Translations under genes and position numbers: made by a program
Notes under the pieces: generated by a model
The model's input: only the letters and a program-made list of their open reading frames with translations
What the model was told of the DNA's origin: nothing
Databases searched by the model: none
Shown here: positions 45,585 to 56,399 of the stretch, piece after piece
Numbering within the stretch: position 1 is the first letter of the stretch
Layout: each line of letters starts with the position of its first letter
Origin: Trachythela sp. YZ-2020
Lineage: Eukaryota; Cnidaria; Anthozoa; Malacalcyonacea; Clavulariidae
Length of the DNA stretch: 64,000 nucleotides
Assembly: GCA_016169945.1 (NCBI GenBank)
Contig: JADLSH010000382.1
Span: 3,472,001 to 3,536,000 of the forward strand
Reading direction: 5' to 3'

Positions 45585-45950
45585 ATATATGCGGTGCGAA
45601 CGTCATTATATGCTGTCAATTTGCCATTATATTCGGTCAATTCGCCATTATATGCGGTGCAAACTTCATTATATGCTGTCAATTTGCCATTATATGCGGT
45701 GCAAACTTCATTATATGCTGTCAATTTGCCATTATATGCGGTGCAAACTTCATTATGTGCAAACTTCATTATGTGCAACTTCGTTATGTGCAACTTCGTT
45801 ATGTGCAAACTTCATTATGTGCAACTTCGTTATGTGCAACTTCATTATGTGCAACTTCGTTATATGCAACTTCGTTATGTGCAAACTACTTATGTGCAAA
45901 CTTCATTATATGCAACTTCGTTATGTGCAAACTTCATTTCCGCTTCGCAA
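45585..45950. repeat. Satellite inside the left inverted repeat
   Basis: Tandem units of 12-18 bp in two flavours: CATTATATGCTGTCAATTTGC / GCGGTGCAAACTT nearer the end, and CTTCGTTATGTGCAA inwards. The array is mirrored at 52198-52575. It gives long artificial open frames on both strands. Repeated units are likely transposase-binding sites (inference). Confidence 0.8.
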
Positions 45951-47984
45951 CTTCCGTTCTCGCTTTCCCGCCATATGAACAAGTACATCCGGGAGAACAA
46001 AAGAGTAAACACATACAATATCAATTGACATAATTGTTGATAAAATATTTGCGCTTATTGTAATATTTTGGAAAATACAAATGGATAAAATTTTAGAAGA
46101 CGCTGGTCTTTCTACTTTACGTGAAAGGTTTCAGGAAGAAAGAATCGATCCTGAAATAGTTATTGCTATGTCGGATGCGGAATTGGCTCGGCTTGGCGTT
46201 CAAACTATTGGCGATCGGATTCGTCTACGTTCAGCATGTCGAGGAAAGAATGGTCCACCAAATGTTACTCCTGAAAACAATACTTCTTCATCAAGTGCAA
46301 CCCCATCATCTAGTTCAACTGCCGCGACAGTCGCATCCGAACGTGCAAGATTGTTTAATCCCCGACATTCAAGAGTGGCTAGCAGAAAGAGGAAAGCTTC
46401 TCAAGGTTCTGGTAGAACGTGGACGGCTCAAATTTTTTGCTTGGCTGATCGCCAACAAACCACCATACCAAATGCAAGCACGAAGCAAGTTCTACACAAT
46501 GCAGGTTTGGGGTTGAAAAAGATCAGGTTTTTACTCGAAGATGACGAAACCCAGGTTGCTCAAAAAATCATGTCAGACGAAGTTGTGGAAGATGAGACAC
46601 TGGGCTTCCCACAACTTAAAGTTGGGGGTGGGTTCGAGTTGCTACAGTGCCAATCAAACTGCAGGAAACTAACCATGATTACATGTCGTTGGGCTGTTAA
46701 AAATCTAAATTAAAAGCAAACCTTGGTACGCAGTCCAAGATTTATGTTCGACCAATCCAGCAGAACCTCTCTACGAAGCCTCTTAAGCCAGAAAAAGTAA
46801 TCCAGGTGAAGCAGACATGTAATGGGTGCCTAGAAGAATTCCTTATGCACGAATTAAGAAATCATTTATATACATGCACAGCAGGACTATTTGACTCAAA
46901 TTCTGAATCAGAAGCAAATGATGGTCATGGTATTCAAACTGGTTATGATACATTGCAGCAACACCAACTGAGTAATGAAGTCATTGTAAACAATGTCAGT
47001 ACTGTAATTATTACACAAGATAATGATGAGTCGGAGATAACCATCAGTACTCCATTGGTTACAGAGAATGGGGAAAATACTCATGTACATGACCCTATTG
47101 TTAATTACATTGACATTGAAAGCACAGAGAATAACAATGAAATCGAGACAGGAATGGTACAAAATATGGATCAAATTGAAGAAACTTCAATGGATATCAA
47201 TTCAGTTATTGATGAAATTTCTGACTACTGCCAGGAAAACAAAGTTTCCAGCACTAAAGAAGTTGTACGTCTGATGCAATCTAAGCTTGTGAGGGGGAGA
47301 AGCCTGGAAATAGAAAGTGAAGACACGTGTCCAGGAGGTGCAGCAAACTACATCCTAGTAGATCGCTACAACATTTTGGAAACAGGCATGGAAGAGATAG
47401 CTGGTTTACATGATCCTTTTCTCACCCTGGATGTCCAGTTTTATGGAGAGGTAAAATGATTTTCATTTAACTATATTAAATTTTTGGTATGTTTCTATAC
47501 TGACTTTAACCATATAATTAACTTGTCAGCAAGCCCAAGACTACGGGGGCCCGCGAAAAGAATTTTTTCGCTTAATCTTACGGGAAATCAAAGAAAAGTA
47601 TTTCGATCATGGACTTCGTGACCTCTTGGCAGAAGAGTACATTACCATTGGAGTGATAATGGGTATATGATTTTGTCATTTTTATCTTTTATAAGAACCT
47701 TTTTCAAGTCCTTACAGTATAACAAAGTCTACAATATTAATGTTAATTTTGTAGGACTAAGTATTTTACAGAATGGAAAGCTTCCACAATTTCTGTCAGA
47801 CAAGATCATTCATGACATATTTATGGCAGAGGAGAAATCACAATGTGTGAAATATCTAATTCAAGGGTTTGAAAAATTGGGCATATTTCAGGTAGATTTT
47901 AATCCTATATACATATATTATTCAGCTCTCAACCGTCAGTTTTCCGTGACCGACCAGGTAGATTTTAATCCTATATACATATAT

Positions 47985-48452
47985 TATTCAGCTCACTCCC
48001 CGTCGGGGCTTTTCCGTGACCGATTACATGAAGTATTTCGCGTACTTAGCCTACACTGTATATTTTTACAACAATTGTGATATTACTTTCCTAATCTATA
48101 TATCCTAACCCACCCAGTCAGCTTTCCCTGTGGGAGGAAACAGGAGTGCCCGGAGAAAACCCACAACTTTCGGCAGAGCGCTGACTTACTCTTTTCACAT
48201 GAGTAGAGTCCCCAGTGAGAATCAGGGACGTAGCCAGAACTTTCAAAGGGGGGGAGTCCTGTGGGGATTAAAGGTAGCTGTGGCTATATGTGGGGCATAA
48301 TTCCTGGTTTTGCAGTAAGTATTAGCACTAAATATTACCAAAGGGGGGGAGCCGCGGCTCCCTCGGCTCCCCCCCTGGCTACGTCCCTGGTGAGAATCGA
48401 ACCCACAACTCAGAGGTGAAAGGCGCTTGCTCTGACGACTGCGCCACCGTCA
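47985..48452 (-). mobile_element. SINE (reverse) in a HECT-gene intron
   Basis: Minus-strand tRNA-like head GACGGTGGCGCAGTCGTCAG with B box GGGTTCGATTCTCA and the shared body. It lies between exons at 47891 and 48508. A 66-bp partial duplication (GGTAGATTTTAATCC...) occurs at 47890-47996 next to its tail. The hAT MITE at 48223-48389 split it. Confidence 0.75.
48223..48389. mobile_element. 167-bp hAT MITE inside the SINE
   Basis: Ends CAGGGACGTAGCCAG and CTGGCTACGTCCCTG are perfect inverted repeats. The 8-bp target duplication GTGAGAAT is at 48215-48222 and 48390-48397. No coding capacity. Confidence 0.9.
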
Positions 48453-48699
48453 TTAATATTTAATATAACAAGACTTTTCAATAATAAATTTTTATTCTTA
48501 ATCCTAGATCTGTTGCAAATTTCCATCAGTGCAAGAGGTTTTTAAGCCCATCCCATTGAGTGTGTTGACATTACGGAAGATCAATTCACTTCTTGTTCCA
48601 GAATTCAGTCCTGTGGGTTCAAACAGAAGAACTTATGAAACTAAAGTGTATACGCTATTTTGCAAGTATATGCGAGAAGTGGCTTGTAAGTTTTTTTTC

Positions 48700-49185
48700 A
48701 TTCACTTCCTTTTCCCCCGAGCCAACGCGTTAGCCCGGGGCAAGGGTACTAATTCCGCTCGGCTATTTACACCCGGGAAAAGGCGAGCTAGCAGATTGCA
48801 AAGTTCATCAATGATTGCGGGCACCATGGGTGTCATGGGCAGTGAACTCTATTATAACTGGAATGATAACTGCAGGTAAAAGGCCCTATGATTGGTTGAA
48901 GACAAGATGGCGGAAATTGAAGGCTGTCTTGTAGGTATAAAACATGTGTGCTTTTCGCGTGGACTGTGTGGGAACTGAAAAATGAGCGAGGTTTCCCGTG
49001 GGTTTTCCGATCCATGTTTTTCAGTTTTTGCAAGAAAATGCTCATTTTTAGAACTGAAAAGCCTACCTAAACCTACCTTCAATTTCTTCCAGCTTGGCTT
49101 CAAAAATCAACCCCGAGTTATCGTTCCAGTTATAATAGAGTTCACTGGTCATGGTGGTCATCTCACTGATCTCAAAAACACGACA
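48700..49185. repeat. Dispersed repeat in a HECT-gene intron
   Basis: Begins near CCCCGAGCC and contains GGGTACTAATTCCGCTCGGC; it ends with GGTGGTCATCTCACTGATCT. Shorter copies are at about 61600-61770 (same strand) and 56060-56140 (reverse). No coding capacity is seen. Confidence 0.6.
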
Positions 49186-49567
49186 TGAGCCCTGCTTTCA
49201 GTCACAGAATACATACTAGACCAGAATTGTCATTCCTATGTGTTTTGGCTTGGGAAAAACGTCCGAAATTTTGTGCTGACGTGAAATACGCCGTCAAAAT
49301 GGGTACAAAGTGCCGTGTGAACCCCAGGATGGCGTAGAAATTGAGTCATATGACGGCAAATTTTTCATGGGTACAAAGTGCCGTGTGCACCCGTTATCTT
49401 TCTGATTCTGCGAGATGACAAAATCGTTCTTACCACTGGCTAATACTTGCATAAATGTGATGACACTTCCGTATGCTTCACACAGTTCCATGCCATTGCC
49501 ACCTGACAATGTTCTGTTTGACTTGTATGATGAGGCATATGCTAGTGTATATTTTGGAAACGTTTGA

Positions 49568-50778
49568 TAAGCACAAGGATCATAGAGGATGGAAAATGAC
49601 TGGTGTTCAAATTTGAGATGAATTATAAACATCATGCTTCAACATCTACAGTACAATAGTACATCCCTAAGTTGTTACATTTTAAATTGGTTTGCACTGT
49701 TGATATTATTTTGCACTACATAGGCGGTCAAGTCCTAGTACACTAATACAGTTTGTGTGTACATTCGTTACAATATGAAATATGATGTACTTAAGGTGAC
49801 TCACTACAGTTACAGTATTTTCAAAAATGGAAAATTAACGATTTGCGCCCGATATTTTGGACAGTTATTACTTGTTGGAAAACAAAGCGTGTTTGAGAAT
49901 TGTGTTTGAGTTTTATAAAGTAACATCGGAAGAGTTCTAATTTTTAACAAAAGTCACGTAACTGCCGTTGCCATGGCGACAATAGAGAGTTTGGCAACCG
50001 AGAACGGCAACGGCAAAAATATAATTACTTATGTTGTTTTATTTGAGCCAAAGTATACGTTAGTTACCACACTTAATTTGCCTCTTTAAGTATCCCTCTT
50101 TCTCTTAAGACTTAAACAGCTCTTAAATAGCAAGTAGTCGGCGAATTCACATCGAATACGCCATATAACACCGAACGAATTAACTGTTGCCGTGGTCATG
50201 CACCGTGAAAATGATGCAAATAACGTAGCAGTTTCAACAACTACGGCATTTTACAACGCTTAAGACCATGTAATTTACATTCGCCTTTGTCTTTGAGGAT
50301 CAATGCTATTGTTGACGAGCACGTTGTCGTTGTCGTTCTCGGTTGCCAAACTCTCTATTGACGTTTCAATATGGCGTTTCAATATATAAACTTCTCTATT
50401 TCGTTTAATTATCTTGAAGATTCAAAAAGAATGTTATCACGCATAATCACGTTTAACGAATTTGGAAAAATTTTAGTCGACAAAATTTTTTTTAAATCAT
50501 CAAATAAATTCAATATATTATGAGAAAGCACTTTATGAAATAAAAAATGGGGGTCACCGAACTCGTTTTCGAGTAAAGTTACTTTAAAGACGAAATATCC
50601 GCCAATTTGGGTATTGCTTACATCGAAGGGTTCTCACATAACACATGCGTAGAAAGGTCCTGACCGCCTCTTTTGAAGACTGCATGTTATCATTGGTTTA
50701 TAACTTTTTATAAAGTTGTTTTTAAGGGTTAACAGAAAATACATTACCTTTCACCACGTTCCTAACTACTTTACTAGT
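49568..50778. other. Intergenic centre of the HECT transposon
   Basis: Between the convergent gene ends. It holds an inverted repeat: CAATAGAGAGTTTGGCAACC at about 49980 and its complement near 50342-50361, possibly a small MITE. No gene is seen. Confidence 0.5.
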
Positions 50779-52141
50779 CTAATGCTCGCTTTCTGAATGC
50801 CTTTCAATGATTTCAAGGTTCGTCATATATTGATCGATCCAATAGTTACTTGGATTTGGCGCAACTGCGTTAAGCTCAGTCAGGCATCTTTCATTGAATT
50901 CTACAACTGGTGGAGAAAAAATAGGCCTGCCTTCTTCATTTTCATCAGTTTCATCGTCGATATCACCTTCCACACCATATTGGTTCAAATCATGAAGAGG
51001 AATATCAAGACCGACTGGGTTTTTCGCTTGGCCAGCAATCCATAGGCGTAATGGGCTTGTTTTAGTTGTTCGCATTCTATGGTTTGCCCATGCTCTTTGC
51101 CAAATTTGAAGCTTATTATTTATTTCATGTAAGTATGTATGATGCAATGCAGCAATATGACTGATGTTAAGTGAATCAAGGAGGTTTTCATCTTCCAAGA
51201 AATAAAATAAGTGGTAAAAGAAACTAAGAACGCCCTGAAAAACATCTCTCCAAAGCCTCTCAATTCTTTGATTGTGAGTACTTCGGCCAGTGATAATACT
51301 TCCACGATCAGTTCCTCTTTTTTCAATCATGTAGTCGGCGATTCGAACATTTTCCAAGCCCTTGTCTGTTCTTACCCGACTTGGTAAACCATATTCATTC
51401 ACAGCAGCCAAGAAACAGTTAAGCAATGTATCAGCTTTATTGTTGTTGGTGCAAACAAGCGTCACTGGTAACCGGCTGAAACCGTCAATACCACCAACAA
51501 TTACAAAATTCCATCTCACTAGCTTATGGTTTGTATCAACATGCCACAAATGATTAGGACCTTTCACATTATATACTCGGCGTTGTAACCTCTTTTTTTT
51601 CTGTTTGCCACCCCCTGACTATCAACTCGGTGAATTGAATCACGCATGCGCGATCTCTGAACTTTGATACCTTTGCCAAGTAATAGCTGTTTTATCATGT
51701 TTTCTCCACAAAAAGGAAAGTCCTTGACAATTTTACTTACATTGATGTCTAACTGTTGATCGCTTATTTCCGAAAAGTCAAGTTTGCTAAGGTCATAGCT
51801 CCTCATGCGACGGTAAATCGTTGATTCAGATACGGACAACATCGTGGCTATTTCACTTATAAGAAAGTCTTCATCAAGAAGACTTCTTTTGGTATCTCGA
51901 ATTTCGGGTAGTCTCCATCTGTTCGCGTTTTTACTGGTTTCACAGAGCCATATTTTGTGCATTCCATTCGTAAAGCCATAATTTCACTCGATGTATTCAC
52001 TCCCAATTCACGGAATTCGTATAAAGACAGCATACAAACGATATCAGGCGTGACCTTTTGGTTTGAGAATCGTTGGGTCAGCGAACCAAGGCCAAGTTTC
52101 TCTAAAATATTCTTCATTTGAGATTGAAAATCCGGATCCAT
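50779..52141 (-). pseudogene. SAM-HTH-integrase-core transposase, frame broken
   Basis: The N-terminus (52141-51857) is a SAM-like domain (ILEKLGLGSLTQRFSNQKVT). After a frame break, 51962-51564 carries a helix-turn-helix (EIATMLSVSESTIYRRMRSY). A second frame break near 51566 leads to the rve-type catalytic core (51567-50779): D11 in WHVDTNH, D68 in VRTDKGLEN and E103 in NQRIERLWRDV form the DDE triad. It would mobilise the element. The core is 262 residues with an acidic tail. Convergent with the HECT gene, and its start lies just inside the right inverted repeat. The core without context could be annotated as a host integrase-domain gene, but the inverted repeats show it belongs to a transposon. 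Confidence 0.8.
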
Positions 52142-52197
52142 TTTGTATTATTGATAGTCAGATTTGCCGGCAAATATAAGTAAAAACAAAATACTAT

Positions 52198-52575
52198 TAT
52201 TTTGTACATAACGAAGTTTGCACATAACGAAGTTTGCACATAACGAAGTTGCATATAACGACGTTTGCACATAACGAAGTTGCATATAATGAAGTTGCAT
52301 ATAATGAAGTTTGTACATAACGAAGTTGCATATAACAAAGTTTGCACATAATGAAGTTTGCACATAACGAAGTTGGCATATAACGAAGTTTGCACATAAC
52401 GAAGTTGCATATAACGAAGTTGCACATAATGAAGTTTGCACCGCATATAATGGCAAATTGACAGCATATAATGAAGTTTGCACCGCATATAATGAAGTTT
52501 GCACCGCATATAATGGCGAATTGACCGAATATAATGGCAAATTGACAGCATATAATGACGTTCGCACCGCATATA
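52198..52575. repeat. Satellite inside the right inverted repeat
   Basis: Mirror image of 45585-45950, with the units TTGCACATAACGAAG and GCACCGCATATAATG. The order of unit types is inverted relative to the left end, as expected for terminal repeats, but copy numbers differ. Confidence 0.8.
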
Positions 52576-52615
52576 TTTATGAATGGTCACCATGTAATAA
52601 AAGATGACCAGCTAA

Positions 52616-53359
52616 AGCCCGGCGCACACTAGTGCAAGTTGTACGCACAGATGTCATTCGTGACCAATTACGTGCGACGAAAATCCTAGTGTGCGGGGAA
52701 AATATACAGGATTTTTGTCACTCGTGTCGTGAACAACAAATATCAAACGTGTTTGATATTTTCTGTCATTCGTGACAAAAATTCCTCGCAGCAAAGAATG
52801 TATGTTTAGCATTATATATAGTGGTTTATTGCAATTGCATTCAGCGAGCTAGTAGGTGGCGTAGTGGTTTAGGGCGTGCGCTGGCTACAGTTTCTTAGAG
52901 CGGCTGTTCAAGCCCGGTCAATCCCGGCCAAAACTTTTTTCTCACTTAAATTATTTTTTCTTTCAAATAATTGTTTCCGACTTGTTTTAACCCCAAAATT
53001 CCTTTTCAGACATTTCTGGTTAGGGTTAGGTTAAGGGTTGGAGGTGGGAAAGGTTTATTTTATAAGTATTTGACTTAACTATAGTCAGGCAAATGCCCGC
53101 CGCAATTCCTATCGCTAGCTGCAAGTGTTTGTTCACTATCCGCCATGTTGTTTTGGGAAATAACACGCATGCGCACTTCTTTGCTGCGAGGAATTTTTGT
53201 CAAGAATGACAGAAAATATCAAACACGTTTGATATTTGTTGTTCACGACACGAGTGACAAAAATCCTGTATATTTTCCCCGCACACTAGGATTTTCGTCG
53301 CACGTAATTGGTCACGAATGACATCTGTGCGTACAACTTGCACTAGTGTGCGCCGGGCT
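52616..53359. mobile_element. PIF/Harbinger-like MITE with tRNA-like core
   Basis: Inverted repeats of about 185 bp start AGCCCGGCGCACACTAGTGC. The TAA target duplication lies at 52613-52615 and 53360-53362; 3-bp TWA duplications are typical of PIF/Harbinger. It split the right end of the HECT transposon between GACC-C/GCTAA and AAGACAGC, so it is younger than that element. It carries a tRNA-like segment at its centre. Confidence 0.85.
52850..52925 (+). other. tRNA-like segment inside the MITE
   Basis: GTGGCGTAGTGGTTTAGGGC resembles an A box and GTTCAAGCCC a B box, about 45 bp apart. The fold is incomplete, so it is not called as a tRNA gene. It may be a SINE head trapped between the arms. 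Confidence 0.45.
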
Positions 53360-53388
53360 TAAGACAGCTATGGCATTCCATATATTCG

Positions 53389-56050
53389 ATCTGTAATCTG
53401 TATTATGAACTATCAAAACAGTGTAGACTATAGTATCCGATTTATATTATAACCTCCATGGTATAAAACGGAATCATATAAACGTGCTGCAAAGCCTGCA
53501 GTCCCAATAGTCGTGTTAATTTAAACTTTACAGTATACCTTGACTTGATGGGATATAATTGTATTGGGATGTATAATATTTTAAAATAAATGTAAATTCT
53601 GATTTTCTGTGATATAAATAATTACGTTTGAAGTGTGAACGTAAACAACAGTACTGTTTATATATGCATTGTCATTGACATTGTTAGGAAAACGAAAGTT
53701 ACACAGTATTTCCGCTTTAAAAAAAATCCCCTTAAAAATTGTGTCGGTGTTCTAGTTGAAGGCAGTGGCCGACTATACACCCTTAGTTTTTATACTATTT
53801 CACCAAACAATTCAGATTTCCGACTTGGACTTACTTAACTTGGGCTAATATATAATAGCCGCCCATGTGCAAAATTTGAAGTGACAGTCCGGAATTATAG
53901 AGTACAAACATATACAGTAGTCATATTACTGTAAACAAAATTTTCAACACAACATTTAATAATAATATGAACCCTGTAATATTTACAAAACTAAACTATA
54001 TCATACATGTAACTACTCTTTACTCTTTGTCTTTCTATAACTTAATACTGAGTATAAGTCATAAACATAACGATTAACGAATGTTTTTCTTTCAACACAA
54101 CGACAACGTAATATTTACTGTAACTATTCATCCACAACATTCATTGCCTTGACAACTTTGTCCTCTCTCAAGATTACAAATAAAATCTTTTTTACTAAAA
54201 GCATTTTCTTGGAAAGCTTGGTAGGGTCCGTCTCTTGTTACAAGTAATTATAAATGGGGCATAATTTGCCTGCGTATGTTTACGCTTGGCGTTAAAAACA
54301 CAATTTTCAAAAGCGAAGTTAAAAATAGGCCTTCGAAAAACAAATGTCATGAGAACTTGACAATCTTGACATATAAATACTGCTACTAGCTATAATTCCA
54401 TGCATGACTCATCATTTACTATGTGAAATATTCTTTATCTGTAGGATCAAGGAGAGATTTTTCTGAAACATTTACTTGCATTACTTGTAAATTATGGTGT
54501 TACAGGATCCAAAATTCAACAAAAATATGTCTTCGCCGCAGAGTACTTCAGTGCTTCCATATTAATCTTTCGTTTTTCTTACTGAATTTCCCCCCATTTT
54601 CACTCCCATTTTCCTCAAAACTTATGGCTCTTTGAAACTTTGCACAATCCTTGGATCCCTAGTTACATATAGACACAGTACCTCTGGTGATCCCGTTACT
54701 TGTGATGTAAGCAACAAGTTAGACTGCGAAATAATTGAAATCTAATTACAAGTTATTAAAGTATACAACTGTTCGTTGGGCTTCCATATATTCATATAGT
54801 TCAATGGCATTTTTCACCTGCTCTAAACGTTTGTCACGAATAATTGTTTTATAGCAGTGGAAGCGTAAGACTTCCTATCGATATATATGTAAAACAAATA
54901 CTTCAAAAATCATCGACAAAATTCGGCAAATTACAATCACGTACCACTCATGCGTGGTTTGACTGAAAAGCTTCGTTTTCATCTTAAGCTTACGTTGACA
55001 GACAGATTTAGAAATGACGCACTAAGACGACGCGACGTCAAAGACGACGTGAAAATAGCGTAGCAAGAGGTATTTTGGACGTCATTTACGTTGTGTTTAG
55101 GACGTCATTCAGCTTGTTTTCACGACCTCTTTTGAACGTCGCTTATACTTAATGTGATTGTTTTGAAAAAATATAAGAGTATGCATCACAAAAATCGTTC
55201 TATTTTGTTAGTACCCATGTATTTTTCAAAAGTTCTGGTTAAATATCTTTACTGACAAGTTGTTGTTATTTTATTTCGCTAAATTTTGCATGCATGGATG
55301 TGTAACAATAAAACTGCGAGAAAGTACAAAAGGTCCATGGTCCTGGTCCCCTATCTGGAGCCGGTCCATAGACCCTTTACCAATTGACCCGGTCCTTATC
55401 CATATCGACGCTGTATAGCCATTTTAAATCACGGAAACTAACCGTCGATCATGTTATACATTACTATATATCATATCACTTGTGACATAGCTGGTGATGT
55501 CATACACGGCACATAAGCAGCGCAAATTTGGCAAAAAGCTAGCTTCGAAAACTACACCGTCGCAATATTTGAAGGAAATAAAGCGATTGGTAAGGATCTG
55601 CACGGTAGACAATTTACCCCTTCAAATGAAGCTCTGTAAGTCCTGTAACAAAGGAAGCTAGATTTATTGTTTTTATGTACAGTATTTCTGACTGCCTAAT
55701 TTCCACATAATTATAGGCAGTTGAAAATCACATTTGTTTAGCCGACATTTTATCAACATGTCCCCGGCAGAGGCATGGCTTCACTTGGTTTACTGCCGGG
55801 CAACTTTCTAGTTATTTCCGAACAGTATTGACTGTAAGACAGTTTTGCTTTGTTTCTAAACTAAACCAGGTTTGGATACAAAGCCAATATATTCTCTTTG
55901 GTCTTTGAACGTTGATCAAATAGAAATGTGTGTGTATAAATAACAAAAAACAGACTGTTGATCACACGTACGTTTTGTACCTGGAATTAACTCTCGGTCA
56001 ATTCGTAATAAAACTGCTGTATTTCAAAGCTATCTATCAATCTATGTGAC
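53389..56050. other. Non-coding stretch, no gene seen
   Basis: Short frames without domains. Around 55010-55140 a GACGTC/ACGTC-rich passage repeats loosely (CGACGTCAAAGACGACGTG...). Nothing further is supported. Confidence 0.4.
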
Positions 56051-56059
56051 AACAATATT

Positions 56060-56140
56060 GACTTGGGGTTTCCTTCGTCTGTGATTAAATAGCCGAACGG
56101 AATTAGTACCTTCACAATAGCCTTTCGCCCAGGATTTTGA
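56060..56140 (-). repeat. Dispersed repeat fragment
   Basis: Minus strand contains GGTACTAATTCCGTTCGGCT, shared with 48700-49185 and 61600-61770. Confidence 0.55.
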
Positions 56141-56150
56141 TTTACGACAC

Positions 56151-56393
56151 TGGGGCCGGTTGTACGAAGGCCGTTTAGCTTAAACAGTGGATAAGCCAAA
56201 ATTAAATAACACTATCACGCATTTTGTGAATGACTGAACTTAAATCTTATGCACTTAATATGTAGTTGCAAACATAATTGTCAATTCAAGTTTAAAAATT
56301 TTAAGCTTGGTTATTCGATGAATGTATAGGATTGATCGATATTTTCGATCTATCCACCGGATAGGCTAAACGGGCTTCGTACAACCGGCCCCA
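56151..56393. mobile_element. MITE with TGGGGCCGGTTGTACGAAG ends
   Basis: Left end TGGGGCCGGTTGTACGAAGG and the inverted copy at the right (CTTCGTACAACCGGCCCCA). Arms extend further through TTTAGC and GGATA. No coding capacity; no clear target duplication. Confidence 0.75.
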
Positions 56394-56399
56394 GACTGC

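Larger units (their letters stand above)
46081..49567 (+). pseudogene. SAM-HECT ubiquitin-ligase-like protein of the transposon
   Basis: Exons (approximate): 46081-47450, 47530-47662, 47755-47891, 48508-48685 and a last one near 49415-49567. The start encodes a SAM-like domain (residues 1-55, LSTLRERFQEERIDPEIVIAM), a Ser/Thr-rich linker, a basic patch, then after a frame break at an A5 run (about 46700) a zinc motif (CNGCLEEFLMHELRNHLYTC). Exon 2 begins the HECT fold (QDYGGPRKEFFRLILREI) and the last exon has the catalytic-Cys end (LANTCINVMTLPYA) with a hydrophobic C-terminus. It would accept ubiquitin on Cys and transfer it. The part between 48685 and 49415 is not fully traced and includes repeat insertions. 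Related genes are annotated as G2/M-phase-specific E3 ligase-like in animals. Broken by at least one frameshift. Confidence 0.75.
45526..53382. mobile_element. HECT-carrying DNA transposon, IS3EU-like, 6-bp target duplication
   Basis: The ends are inverted repeats beginning TATGGAATGCCATAGCTGTC, flanked by TATTCG at 45520-45525 and 53383-53388. Two convergent genes lie inside: SAM-HECT on plus (46081-49567) and SAM-HTH-integrase core on minus (52141-50779). A 744-bp MITE interrupts the right inverted repeat; without it the element is about 7.1 kb. A 6-bp duplication and an rve-type transposase fit the IS3EU superfamily as I recall it; the assignment is tentative. Frame breaks in both genes make this copy inactive. 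Confidence 0.8.

Noticed and set aside
45550..46033. Open frames of up to 144 codons such as repeated HYMLSICHYMRCK
   Set aside because: Translation of the short tandem units of the left inverted repeat; mirrored at 52114-52593. Not genes.
49294..49635. 113-codon minus-strand frame
   Set aside because: Antisense to the last HECT exon; the plus strand carries the recognisable TCINVMTLP end.
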